Assembly (NCBI RefSeq): GCF_945859685.1
Contig: NC_079147.1
Coordinates: forward strand, 168,313,174-168,377,173
Source: Eupeodes corollae
Lineage: Eukaryota > Arthropoda > Insecta > Diptera > Syrphidae
Reading direction: 5' to 3'
DNA: 64,000 nt
Below are positions 44,763 through 57,182 of this stretch, one piece after another (positions within the stretch are counted from its first letter, which is position 1; every line of letters starts with the position of its first letter). The position numbers were made by a program, and so were the translations under genes. The notes beneath the pieces were generated by a model. The model was not told the DNA's origin. It saw only the letters and a program-made list of their open reading frames with translations, and did no database searches.

Positions 44763-45292
44763 GGGCAGGTTCAGACAACATAAGGGACTTCATTTGCAGT
44801 CCGCTGCATTCTTTCATCGTAAATGTGGACCAAGGCAACTAGTTAATTTCTTTAATGTCATAAACTTCAAACTCGGAACTTTACTACACTAACATCTACC
44901 TTCAGTTAATTGTGCGAAAATTACCAAAAACATAATTGTCTACAAAACACTTCTCAGACAAGCTAAAATTTCATCTCGAGTTGTATTTTGTATTTTAAAG
45001 AAATATTGCTTACTCTTTTTTTCAATTTGATGAGAAGCCCTTTTACAAAAAAAACATCAAATAGAAATGAGCAAGTACGGAGTAATACATTTTAGATTTC
45101 CTTTGAAGAAAAAATTATGATCATCTGTTATTTTGACATAAGTAAAATTGACTTGAGATTTTTCTTGACTAACTTTCCAGTCAACTTTCCAATAAATTTG
45201 CCTTAATTGGAAGGACATTTTTTGGCAACTGGCCAATCTGATGCTAGAAACTTGTTTTACTTTCAAGACCATAATGTCGTCTGAACCTGCCC
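44763..45292. mobile_element. Short inverted-repeat element (530 bp), copy 2 of the 29290 repeat
   Basis: Left end GGGCAGGTTCAGACAACATA; right end read inward GGGCAGGTTCAGACGACATT. About 20 of the first 22 positions match. Both are flanked by AAT (44760-44762 and 45293-45295), a plausible 3-bp target duplication. The inside is homologous to 29290-29735. No coding capacity. Superfamily unknown. Confidence 0.7.
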
Positions 45293-46679
45293 AATGAAAA
45301 ATACAAACATAAACAATACGTTCGTCCAATTGGCTATTTCTATGTAGTGAATGTCGGGCAAATTTGGACTGTGTCCAACTGGACACATTTTTCATTCTCG
45401 GAGAATGAGAAATTCAAGGATTCACTTAATGATTTTGCAATTACAAGTTATCAGTTGCCTGCTTTTGAAAAGAAATTAACAGTAATTTCATTCTTCCAGT
45501 ATTTTTGCATCCTTTTCTGAGTCTGAAAAATACGATAAGATATACATATGTATGTATGTAAGTCATATAACTAATTCTGTGCTTTACCATACATTTTTAA
45601 TGATTTAAATTGACTTCATTTAGCTCGTTTTATTTTAAATTACGTATCTGGCATCGCAAATCTGCATAAAATAAAATCGAAGTAGCGGAAACAAAATGCA
45701 ATTTAAATCGCAAATACATGTTTACCAATTCAGCAGTTAATTCAGGAAAAAAAATCAAATACGACTTCCAAACTGTCATAACAAATTAAATTTAACTTTC
45801 GATCGGAATTATTTTACAAAATTTAATTATGTTCCTTTTAACTAATGTTCTCGGTAAATTTACTTCTAAAAAGAGATATCCAAGTGCTTTGAGGATAAAA
45901 CTACTATCTTTAGTGTACAGATTCATAATATGAGTAGTTACAAGTAATTAGTTGCTCTCTGATAAAAGTTAAATAAGATTTAATTGAAATGATTTTCTGT
46001 CACAAAATAGAAAAGCAACTTGTTGCAATCTGGGAGACCGTTGAACTGGATGAATTGGAACTGCCTATGCGTTTTGAAGCCTCCACGTCCAGCGCTACTG
46101 ATTCTTAAGTACGTGCATCAGATAATAAGTCATTAAAATAACTCTAAGAAATTATTAAAAAAGAAAAAAACAGATGAAGAACTCATTGAAATAGAAGTTG
46201 AGTGTAATGCTACGAGTCGGTTTGTAAATTTCTTAATGAAATTTCAAGCCGACGTAATAAAGTTGGTTCATTTGACTCATGAAATAAATTTGATTCATAA
46301 AAATGCTATATGCAATTATTTTTTTCTAAATTATCATTCCTTCTACACTAAAGAGACTAGCCTCTTCCACCATTTTTATTGCATTGACGATAATTTTTTT
46401 AATTTTCCGGCTTTCAAGTTCAAATTGTGTGTGTTCAGCATTTTACTCCGTTTACTCTGTTATTTTACTTTGAGCTTACAGAGCGTGCTCTGAACATGTT
46501 CAGAACTAAAAAAGAAACAGCAATTCGAAGCTCTGAACGATCAGAGCTCAAAAAGAAACACAATTATTCTTTTGACAGTTCGAGCTCTGAACTAAAAAAG
46601 AAAAACGACTCACTTTGACTTTTCTTTTAAATTTGTATTCGTTGAAGCAAGCGCTATTACATGTTGACTCGTGCCCCAT
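45293..46679. other. Left flank of the tandem array
   Basis: AT-rich, no gene. TACATATGTATGTATGTA microsatellite near 45543. At 46470-46600 there are three spaced copies of a word close to CTCTGAAC followed by AAAAAGAAA, with a perfect palindrome TCTGAACATGTTCAGA at 46489-46504. Confidence 0.5.
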
Positions 46680-47432
46680 GCCTCAAATTTGACAATTATT
46701 ATTTGTTTTGTTTTGAGTGCTCCTTTCCTTCGTATATGGAGTTACACACTTCTCTGGTTTTCAAACTAATTCGATGTTGTTTATCAAAGCAACAAGAAAA
46801 TCGAATGAAAATAAACAGCATAAAACGAATATGAGAAAAAAGAAACGTCAAAATGAGTCTACTAAAAATTTGCCCGAGACTCACCGGAAATTTTTGTTTG
46901 CATCTAATTTTCTGATAGTTGCTTTCTTTTTCGCACTTATGTGAGTCGTGAATCGTGAGGCATCGTGTAATAGCAGACTTAGCTTCCGTTGCTCTTTGAT
47001 TGCACTTTCATCTTACAGCCATTGCAAATCCATTGACATTTCTACTTCAGTAAGTTGATAAGCTGTCATGTAATTTGGAAATATTGCATACTTTCTGACA
47101 AAAACTTTTCAAAATATTGCAAATTGTTGCCTTTCCGACTCCAAAGAGGTTTGCGATACTTCGATACTCAGTTGAAGAGCCAAACGTGTAAAATGCAATT
47201 GCAACCTCTTTTTCCATGAGATCGCTTTCAGGAATATGAACTCACTGCATAATACATTGAAATTTTACCGAGACGTTTTCTTTCAAAAAAGCATCATTAT
47301 TTGCTGCTACATCTTTTACCAGAAAGTTTTTGAGCGTATCTAGAAATAACGCAGTCTTATAATTAACTGCAAAAATGTACGTACATACATATGTTTGTTG
47401 TGTTGACCGATTAAAGCGGTAGGTGATGTACA

Positions 47433-47975
47433 TAAAGCTGGCCAAACACGGTAGAGCCAATTGGCTCCGAGCAATTTGGATGCGGTCCAAATTTTCCCAA
47501 CATGCACCACCGAGCCGGAGCCACATTGACAGATTGATTATTTTTATATTTTTCATTTCGAGCAAATTAAATATATGTGTGTATGTGTGCAAAATGTCCT
47601 TTAATTTGTTCAAAAGAATATGTTTAAATCAGAAAAACTTGATCCAAAAATGTAAAAAAGTTGATAGCTGACCCAGAAAAATAAAAAGAGGAAAAGAGAC
47701 ATTAAGCATTTGTTGTATGTTATAGACTGAGACATTAATATAGTTTTTAGATAGCAAGATAATATTGTGTAAACAGACGGAACTACGTGGTACATTTATT
47801 ACGGCTGAGCTGAGTCTTGGCTCGTTGGCTCGGACTCGTTGATTTCTGACTTGCTGAAAATGTAAATGGATTGATAGAGCCAAACCGAACCATCTCAGAT
47901 TCAACAAACAAGGTCGATTACGGTTCGGCTCCAGTCCATTTGGCTCTTTAGCTCAATCGTATATAGCCAGCTTAA
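47433..47975. mobile_element. Possible MITE inside tandem unit 1 (also 51449-51991, 55465-56007)
   Basis: AAGCTGGCCAAACACGGTAG at the left recurs inverted at the right as AAGCTGGCTATATACGATTG, with GAGCC words following on both sides. The ends are diverged (about 70% over 25 bases), so this is an old element carried along in the unit. Confidence 0.4.
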
Positions 47976-48647
47976 TAGTTTTAAGATATTTATTTGTTTG
48001 CTTTGTTGATATGTGCAGATGAGTAAAATGCTTAAATCATATTTGGCCTTAAGTTGGTACAATAAATGTTAAATAAAGTATTCGAGTTCATTTTAACTTT
48101 AAATGTACAGATGGTAAATTTTGTTTGATACTTTATTGCAGTTTGCAAGGTAAATGTCAAAATTGACATAAACGACAAACCAAAATACGAAAAATTCATG
48201 ACGGCCTTTCATCGTGATTTTTAAATCACGTCGGTATGAACGTAGCGGATAAACAAAGTTTTTTGTATTACATTGTCTTGTATTGTATTGTATTTTTATT
48301 CATTCATTTAAACTTAAAACTATATAACAACTAGCTGACCCGACAAACGTTGCTTTGTCATATAAACAATTTCTAAAGAATATTTTTCTAGCAATAAATA
48401 ACTTATTTTAAGTATGTAAGGATGTGGTATATAAGTGGGAGAGATATAGAACACTGTAAACGGTGATAAAATATAAAAATAACAAATCAATAAACAATTT
48501 TTTTTAAATTATAATATTAATTCTTTATCAATTATAATAACAACAGAGTGAACAATATTTTTTATGATCCCATCTTTCGTTAATACAAACTAACTGGATC
48601 GTTTGCCCACTTGATACCACTCTACGTTAAATTGTCTGTGTAAAAAC

Positions 48648-49079
48648 ATGAAGGGCTCAGTCTTTCTTGCGAAAAGCTTTCATTGCAAATTTATTGTTTT
48701 TGTTTTTTGCTTTTATTTTCGTTTGTCTATTATGAGTTCTATGTGCAAACATTGTGCCAAATCACTGAACGAGTGTGATACTGTTTCATGTGGTATTTGC
48801 GGTGCATTTTTTCATGTATTATGTTCTCTATTGAAATCAAATGAACTTGAAACAATAAAATCTAACATAAATATCTATTGGAGATGTGTTAATTGTGCAA
48901 ATGTTTCTTTGTCCTTATGGCAGAGGAATCTGTATGACTGTTTTGGACACTTGAAACGGGTGATCGACGAATATCATCAGATCGACTTTTTAAATATTGA
49001 CGATGGTGCAAATAAAGTCAATATAGATAAAAACTCTGATTTACAAAGAGAAATGCGAAATTCAACCATGACACAGTGA
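48648..49079 (+). pseudogene. LINE ORF1 remnant with PHD-like zinc finger, unit 1
   Basis: Reads MSSMCKHCAKSLNECDTVSC from an internal ATG at 48732, the likelier original start. Zinc ligands are spaced C-x2-C, C-x2-C, H-x2-C, C-x2-C (CKHC ... CGIC ... HVLC ... CVNC), a PHD-type finger as found in ORF1 of some CR1/Jockey-like LINEs. The frame stops at 49077 before any nucleic-acid binding tail, and the endonuclease expected next is missing, so ORF1 is fused by deletion to the RT region. Confidence 0.7.
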
Positions 49080-49150
49080 ATACCTAAGGTCAATGTCCAG
49101 TTATTAAAATCTCAAAAAAAAGTCAAGTAGCGTTTCCTCTCCCTTGCATA

Positions 49151-50687
49151 ATGTATAAGAAAAGTTTAAATGATTCATCACATCATGTAACATTTTGTCG
49201 ACTGAGAAAAGAATATGAATTTTTAAAAAGATTTCTTTATCGCCAGCATATTTTATCTGTAGAATCCAAAATTAAGAGGAATCTTAAGGCTTTTTGGACT
49301 TTTCTGAATACAAAAAGGAAATCGCTCGGTGTTCCTCTATCTATGAAATACAATAATGCTCTGAGCAGCGATTTAAAAAATATTTGTAACATGTTTGCGA
49401 ACTTTTTTCAATCTAACTGCGTTGCTGAGCCAGAATCTGCTTTTGAACCAATTCGTGATGTCTCGTCTGTTAATTTGAGAAATCTTTATGTCTCTAAAAA
49501 TGATATTTTATCTGAACTATCATCTCTTGATGGCTCTCCTACTTTTCCACCTGACAACATTCCAGCTATTTTTGTTAAAAATTGTAGATATAATCTCGTA
49601 ATCCCGTTTCATATAATCTTAAATCTTTCGCTGTCTACAGGTGTGTTTTTGGATTACTGGAAGTACTCATTTGTCACACCAATTCATAAGTCTGGTTCTA
49701 AGCAAAATATTGAAAATTATAGGCCTATTGCGAAACTACAATTGGTCCCTAAAGTCTTCGAAGCTAAAGTCAAGCGAAAACTCTATTCTGTCACTCGGTC
49801 TCTTATATCCGAAGATCAACATGGGTTTATAAGTGGTAGGTCTATGGTAACAAATTTGGCAATTTTTACCAACTTCTGTCTTCACAGTATGGAACGACGC
49901 TTTCAAGTGGATGCTATCTACACAGACTTTGCTAAGGCCTTTGATCGTGTTCAGTTTCATATTTTAGAGCGTAAATTATTGGGCTTGGGTTTCCACGCTA
50001 CTTTACTGAGTTGGGTAATGAGTTACTTAAAAAACCGTAAGCAATACGTGAAATTAGGTTCGCATTTTTCGAAAACGATTTTCAATCATTCGGGTGTTCC
50101 ACAAGGAAGCCATCTAGGTCCTCTTTTGTTTCTTTTATTTATCAATGATTTGCAAAATTTTATTTTAAATTCAAGTGGATTACTTTTTGCGGATGAATTT
50201 AAGATTTTTAGACAAATTAAAACTGTGTCTGATTGTACTCAACTTCAACTTGATATTGACAGGCTTACAAGTTGGTGTGATATATGTAAATTGCTTGTAT
50301 TTAAATATTCGTAAATGTGCGGTGATGTCATTTACTGGAGCTAGAAATCCAAACTTGTTTGCATATAACATCTCTCAGAGTGATCTTAATCGCGTTACGG
50401 TGCAAAAGGATTTGGGGGTTATTTTTAACTCTCAGTTGAGTTTCGCCTTGCATATGGACTTTTTGATCTCAAAATCGAATGCTATGCTTGGTTTTATATT
50501 TAGAAATTCTAGCCCTAAGTTGCTGTCTTTATTTAATATCTATGCTCCTGCGCGTTTCATACGACCTAGAGAAAACGACTTCTATTATATCCCAAGACAC
50601 AATACTATTAACGGTTTGAATAATCCTATACGCAATGCTGCTTCCTGTTTCAACCAATTTGAGGATTTATTAGATTTCCATTTAAGT
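49151..50687 (+). pseudogene. LINE reverse transcriptase with FADE instead of FADD, unit 1
   Basis: 387-codon frame 49151-50314. Residues 1-60 are the pre-RT region. IHKSGSKQNIENYRPI (about 178-193), motif A DAIYTDFAKAFDRV (Asp at 259), motif B GVPQGSHLGPLLF (315-327) and motif C FADEFKIF (346-353) follow. The second Asp of motif C is Glu (codon 50195-50197), which should abolish polymerase activity. A frameshift near 50300 moves to the frame 50175-50777, which holds the thumb and a C-terminus typical of Jockey/CR1 LINEs, with an apparent deletion near residue KLLSLFNIYAP. It belongs to the CR1/Jockey group, judged by motifs. No endonuclease. Non-functional. Confidence 0.88.
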
Positions 50688-52663
50688 GCCTCAAATTTGA
50701 CAATTATTATTTGTTTTGTTTTGAGTGCTCCTTTCCTTCGTATATGGAGTTACACACTTCTCTGGTTTTCAAACTAATTCGATGTTGTTTATCAAAGCAA
50801 CAAGAAAATCGAATGAAAATAAACAGCATAAAACGAATATGAGAAAAAAGAAACGTCAAAATGAGTCTACTAAAAATTTGCCCGAGACTCACCGGAAATT
50901 TTTGTTTGCATCTAATTTTCTGATAGTTGCTTTCTTTTTCGCACTTATGTGAGTCGTGAATCGTGAGGCATCGTGTAATAGCAGACTTAGCTTCCGTTGC
51001 TCTTTGATTGCACTTTCATCTTACAGCCATTGCAAATCCATTGACATTTCTACTTCAGTAAGTTGATAAGCTGTCATGTAATTTGGAAATATTGCATACT
51101 TTCTAACAAAAACTTTTCAAAATATTGCAAATTGTTGCCTTTCCGACTCCAAAGAGGTTTGCGATACTTCGATACTCAGTTGAAGAGCCAAACGTGTAAA
51201 ATGCAATTGCAACCTCTTTTTCCATGAGATCGCTTTCAGGAATATGAACTCACTGCATAATACATTGAAATTTTACCGAGACATAAGGAAGTTTTCTTTC
51301 AAAAAAGCATCATTATTTGCTGCTACATCTTTTACCAGAAAGTTTTTGAGCGTATCTAGAAATAACGCAGTCTTATAATTAACTGCAAAAATGTACGTAC
51401 ATACATATGTTTGTTGTGTTGACCGATTAAAGCGGTAGGTGATGTACATAAAGCTGGCCAAACACGGTAGAGCCAATTGGCTCCGAGCAATTTGGATGCG
51501 GTCCAAATTTTCCCAACATGCACCACCGAGCCGGAGCCACATTGACAGATTGATTATTTTTATATTTTTCATTTCGAGCAAATTAAATATATGTGTGTAT
51601 GTGTGCAAAATGTCCTTTAATTTGTTCAAAAGAATATGTTTAAATCAGAAAAACTTGATCCAAAAATGTAAAAAAGTTGATAGCTGACCCAGAAAAATAA
51701 AAAGAGGAAAAGAGACATTAAGCATTTGTTGTATGTTATAGACTGAGACATTAATATAGTTTTTAGATAGCAAGATAATATTGTGTAAACAGACGGAACT
51801 ACGTGGTACATTTATTACGGCTGAGCTGAGTCTTGGCTCGTTGGCTCGGACTCGTTGATTTCTGACTTGCTGAAAATGTAAATGGATTGATAGAGCCAAA
51901 CCGAACCATCTCAGATTCAACAAACAAGGTCGATTACGGTTCGGCTCCAGTCCATTTGGCTCTTTAGCTCAATCGTATATAGCCAGCTTAATAGTTTTAA
52001 GATATTTATTTGTTTGCTTTGTTGATATGTGCAGATGAGTAAAATGCTTAAATCATATTTGGCCTTAAGTTGGTACAATAAATGTTAAATAAAGTATTCG
52101 AGTTCATTTTAACTTTAAATGTACAGATGGTAAATTTTGTTTGATACTTTATTGCAGTTTGCAAGGTAAATGTCAAAATTGACATAAACGACAAACCAAA
52201 ATACGAAAAATTCATGACGGCCTTTCATCGTGATTTTTAAATCACGTCGGTATGAACGTAGCGGATAAACAAAGTTTTTTGTATTACATTGTCTTGTATT
52301 GTATTGTATTTTTATTCATTCATTTAAACTTAAAACTATATAACAACTAGCTGACCCGACAAACGTTGCTTTGTCATATAAACAATTTCTAAAGAATATT
52401 TTTCTAGCAATAAATAACTTATTTTAAGTATGTAAGGATGTGGTATATAAGTGGGAGAGATATAGAACACTGTAAACGGTGATAAAATATAAAAATAACA
52501 AATCAATAAACAATTTTTTTTAAATTATAATATTAATTCTTTATCAATTATAATAACAACAGAGTGAACAATATTTTTTATGATCCCATCTTTCGTTAAT
52601 ACAAACTAACTGGATCGTTTGCCCACTTGATACCACTCTACGTTAAATTGTCTGTGTAAAAAC

Positions 52664-53095
52664 ATGAAGGGCTCAGTCTTTCTTGCGAAAAGCTTTCATT
52701 GCAAATTTATTGTTTTTGTTTTTTGCTTTTATTTTCGTTTGTCTATTATGAGTTCTATGTGCAAACATTGTGCCAAATCACTGAACGAGTGTGATACTGT
52801 TTCATGTGGTATTTGCGGTGCATTTTTTCATGTATTATGTTCTCTATTGAAATCAAATGAACTTGAAACAATAAAATCTAACATAAATATCTATTGGAGA
52901 TGTGTTAATTGTGCAAATGTTTCTTTGTCCTTATGGCAGAGGAATCTGTATGACTGTTTTGGACACTTGAAACGGGTGATCGACGAATATCATCAGATCG
53001 ACTTTTTAAATATTGACGATGGTGCAAATAAAGTCAATATAGATAAAAACTCTGATTTACAAAGAGAAATGCGAAATTCAACCATGACACAGTGA
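52664..53095 (+). pseudogene. LINE ORF1 remnant, unit 2
   Basis: Same frame and protein as in unit 1 (internal ATG at 52748). Confidence 0.7.
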
Positions 53096-53166
53096 ATACC
53101 TAAGGTCAATGTCCAGTTATTAAAATCTCAAAAAAAAGTCAAGTAGCGTTTCCTCTCCCTTGCATA

Positions 53167-54703
53167 ATGTATAAGAAAAGTTTAAATGATTCATCACATC
53201 ATGTAACATTTTGTCGACTGAGAAAAGAATATGAATTTTTAAAAAGATTTCTTTATCGCCAGCATATTTTATCTGTAGAATCCAAAATTAAGAGGAATCT
53301 TAAGGCTTTTTGGACTTTTCTGAATACAAAAAGGAAATCGCTCGGTGTTCCTCTATCTATGAAATACAATAATGCTCTGAGCAGCGATTTAAAAAATATT
53401 TGTAACATGTTTGCGAACTTTTTTCAATCTAACTGCGTTGCTGAGCCAGAATCTGCTTTTGAACCAATTCGTGATGTCTCGTCTGTTAATTTGAGAAATC
53501 TTTATGTCTCTAAAAATGATATTTTATCTGAACTATCATCTCTTGATGGCTCTCCTACTTTTCCACCTGACAACATTCCAGCTATTTTTGTTAAAAATTG
53601 TAGATATAATCTCGTAATCCCGTTTCATATAATCTTAAATCTTTCGCTGTCTACAGGTGTGTTTTTGGATTACTGGAAGTACTCATTTGTCACACCAATT
53701 CATAAGTCTGGTTCTAAGCAAAATATTGAAAATTATAGGCCTATTGCGAAACTACAATTGGTCCCTAAAGTCTTCGAAGCTAAAGTCAAGCGAAAACTCT
53801 ATTCTGTCACTCGGTCTCTTATATCCGAAGATCAACATGGGTTTATAAGTGGTAGGTCTATGGTAACAAATTTGGCAATTTTTACCAACTTCTGTCTTCA
53901 CAGTATGGAACGACGCTTTCAAGTGGATGCTATCTACACAGACTTTGCTAAGGCCTTTGATCGTGTTCAGTTTCATATTTTAGAGCGTAAATTATTGGGC
54001 TTGGGTTTCCACGCTACTTTACTGAGTTGGGTAATGAGTTACTTAAAAAACCGTAAGCAATACGTGAAATTAGGTTCGCATTTTTCGAAAACGATTTTCA
54101 ATCATTCGGGTGTTCCACAAGGAAGCCATCTAGGTCCTCTTTTGTTTCTTTTATTTATCAATGATTTGCAAAATTTTATTTTAAATTCAAGTGGATTACT
54201 TTTTGCGGATGAATTTAAGATTTTTAGACAAATTAAAACTGTGTCTGATTGTACTCAACTTCAACTTGATATTGACAGGCTTACAAGTTGGTGTGATATA
54301 TGTAAATTGCTTGTATTTAAATATTCGTAAATGTGCGGTGATGTCATTTACTGGAGCTAGAAATCCAAACTTGTTTGCATATAACATCTCTCAGAGTGAT
54401 CTTAATCGCGTTACGGTGCAAAAGGATTTGGGGGTTATTTTTAACTCTCAGTTGAGTTTCGCCTTGCATATGGACTTTTTGATCTCAAAATCGAATGCTA
54501 TGCTTGGTTTTATATTTAGAAATTCTAGCCCTAAGTTGCTGTCTTTATTTAATATCTATGCTCCTGCGCGTTTCATACGACCTAGAGAAAACGACTTCTA
54601 TTATATCCCAAGACACAATACTATTAACGGTTTGAATAATCCTATACGCAATGCTGCTTCCTGTTTCAACCAATTTGAGGATTTATTAGATTTCCATTTA
54701 AGT
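53167..54703 (+). pseudogene. LINE reverse transcriptase, unit 2
   Basis: Predicted protein identical to the unit 1 frame over all 387 residues, including FADE and the frameshift near 54316. The dead residue is shared by all units, so the mutation predates the tandem amplification. Confidence 0.88.
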
Positions 54704-56679
54704 GCCTCAAATTTGACAATTATTATTTGTTTTGTTTTGAGTGCTCCTTTCCTTCGTATATGGAGTTACACACTTCTCTGGTTTTCAAACTAATTCGATG
54801 TTGTTTATCAAAGCAACAAGAAAATCGAATGAAAATAAACAGCATAAAACGAATATGAGAAAAAAGAAACGTCAAAATGAGTCTACTAAAAATTTGCCCG
54901 AGACTCACCGGAAATTTTTGTTTGCATCTAATTTTCTGATAGTTGCTTTCTTTTTCGCACTTATGTGAGTCGTGAATCGTGAGGCATCGTGTAATAGCAG
55001 ACTTAGCTTCCGTTGCTCTTTGATTGCACTTTCATCTTACAGCCATTGCAAATCCATTGACATTTCTACTTCAGTAAGTTGATAAGCTGTCATGTAATTT
55101 GGAAATATTGCATACTTTCTAACAAAAACTTTTCAAAATATTGCAAATTGTTGCCTTTCCGACTCCAAAGAGGTTTGCGATACTTCGATACTCAGTTGAA
55201 GAGCCAAACGTGTAAAATGCAATTGCAACCTCTTTTTCCATGAGATCGCTTTCAGGAATATGAACTCACTGCATAATACATTGAAATTTTACCGAGACAT
55301 AAGGAAGTTTTCTTTCAAAAAAGCATCATTATTTGCTGCTACATCTTTTACCAGAAAGTTTTTGAGCGTATCTAGAAATAACGCAGTCTTATAATTAACT
55401 GCAAAAATGTACGTACATACATATGTTTGTTGTGTTGACCGATTAAAGCGGTAGGTGATGTACATAAAGCTGGCCAAACACGGTAGAGCCAATTGGCTCC
55501 GAGCAATTTGGATGCGGTCCAAATTTTCCCAACATGCACCACCGAGCCGGAGCCACATTGACAGATTGATTATTTTTATATTTTTCATTTCGAGCAAATT
55601 AAATATATGTGTGTATGTGTGCAAAATGTCCTTTAATTTGTTCAAAAGAATATGTTTAAATCAGAAAAACTTGATCCAAAAATGTAAAAAAGTTGATAGC
55701 TGACCCAGAAAAATAAAAAGAGGAAAAGAGACATTAAGCATTTGTTGTATGTTATAGACTGAGACATTAATATAGTTTTTAGATAGCAAGATAATATTGT
55801 GTAAACAGACGGAACTACGTGGTACATTTATTACGGCTGAGCTGAGTCTTGGCTCGTTGGCTCGGACTCGTTGATTTCTGACTTGCTGAAAATGTAAATG
55901 GATTGATAGAGCCAAACCGAACCATCTCAGATTCAACAAACAAGGTCGATTACGGTTCGGCTCCAGTCCATTTGGCTCTTTAGCTCAATCGTATATAGCC
56001 AGCTTAATAGTTTTAAGATATTTATTTGTTTGCTTTGTTGATATGTGCAGATGAGTAAAATGCTTAAATCATATTTGGCCTTAAGTTGGTACAATAAATG
56101 TTAAATAAAGTATTCGAGTTCATTTTAACTTTAAATGTACAGATGGTAAATTTTGTTTGATACTTTATTGCAGTTTGCAAGGTAAATGTCAAAATTGACA
56201 TAAACGACAAACCAAAATACGAAAAATTCATGACGGCCTTTCATCGTGATTTTTAAATCACGTCGGTATGAACGTAGCGGATAAACAAAGTTTTTTGTAT
56301 TACATTGTCTTGTATTGTATTGTATTTTTATTCATTCATTTAAACTTAAAACTATATAACAACTAGCTGACCCGACAAACGTTGCTTTGTCATATAAACA
56401 ATTTCTAAAGAATATTTTTCTAGCAATAAATAACTTATTTTAAGTATGTAAGGATGTGGTATATAAGTGGGAGAGATATAGAACACTGTAAACGGTGATA
56501 AAATATAAAAATAACAAATCAATAAACAATTTTTTTTAAATTATAATATTAATTCTTTATCAATTATAATAACAACAGAGTGAACAATATTTTTTATGAT
56601 CCCATCTTTCGTTAATACAAACTAACTGGATCGTTTGCCCACTTGATACCACTCTACGTTAAATTGTCTGTGTAAAAAC

Positions 56680-57111
56680 ATGAAGGGCTCAGTCTTTCTT
56701 GCGAAAAGCTTTCATTGCAAATTTATTGTTTTTGTTTTTTGCTTTTATTTTCGTTTGTCTATTATGAGTTCTATGTGCAAACATTGTGCCAAATCACTGA
56801 ACGAGTGTGATACTGTTTCATGTGGTATTTGCGGTGCATTTTTTCATGTATTATGTTCTCTATTGAAATCAAATGAACTTGAAACAATAAAATCTAACAT
56901 AAATATCTATTGGAGATGTGTTAATTGTGCAAATGTTTCTTTGTCCTTATGGCAGAGGAATCTGTATGACTGTTTTGGACACTTGAAACGGGTGATCGAC
57001 GAATATCATCAGATCGACTTTTTAAATATTGACGATGGTGCAAATAAAGTCAATATAGATAAAAACTCTGATTTACAAAGAGAAATGCGAAATTCAACCA
57101 TGACACAGTGA
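56680..57111 (+). pseudogene. LINE ORF1 remnant, unit 3
   Basis: Identical to unit 2 (internal ATG at 56764). Confidence 0.7.
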
Positions 57112-57182
57112 ATACCTAAGGTCAATGTCCAGTTATTAAAATCTCAAAAAAAAGTCAAGTAGCGTTTCCTCTCCCTTGCATA

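Larger units (their letters stand above)
46680..50687 (+). repeat. Tandem unit 1 (4008 bp)
   Basis: Runs from GCCTCAAATTTGAC to CATTTAAGT. Relative to units 2 and 3 it lacks 8 bases (ATAAGGAA, between 47269 and 47270) and has G in CTTTCTGACAAAAAC (47097) where the others have A. It holds about 1.9 kb of non-coding DNA, then a LINE remnant whose 3' end is the end of the unit. Confidence 0.95.
50688..54703 (+). repeat. Tandem unit 2 (4016 bp)
   Basis: Follows unit 1 directly: the LINE 3' end CATTTAAGT joins GCCTCAAATTTGAC at 50687/50688. By eye it is identical to unit 3 and differs from unit 1 only by the 8-bp block (51285-51292) and one base. Confidence 0.95.

Noticed and set aside
45057..45395. 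112-codon minus-strand frame.
   Set aside because: Overlaps the end of the inverted-repeat element and is not preserved in its sister copy at 29290.
46699..47907. Small open frames on both strands in each tandem unit.
   Set aside because: No recognisable domains; repeated three times only because the DNA is triplicated.
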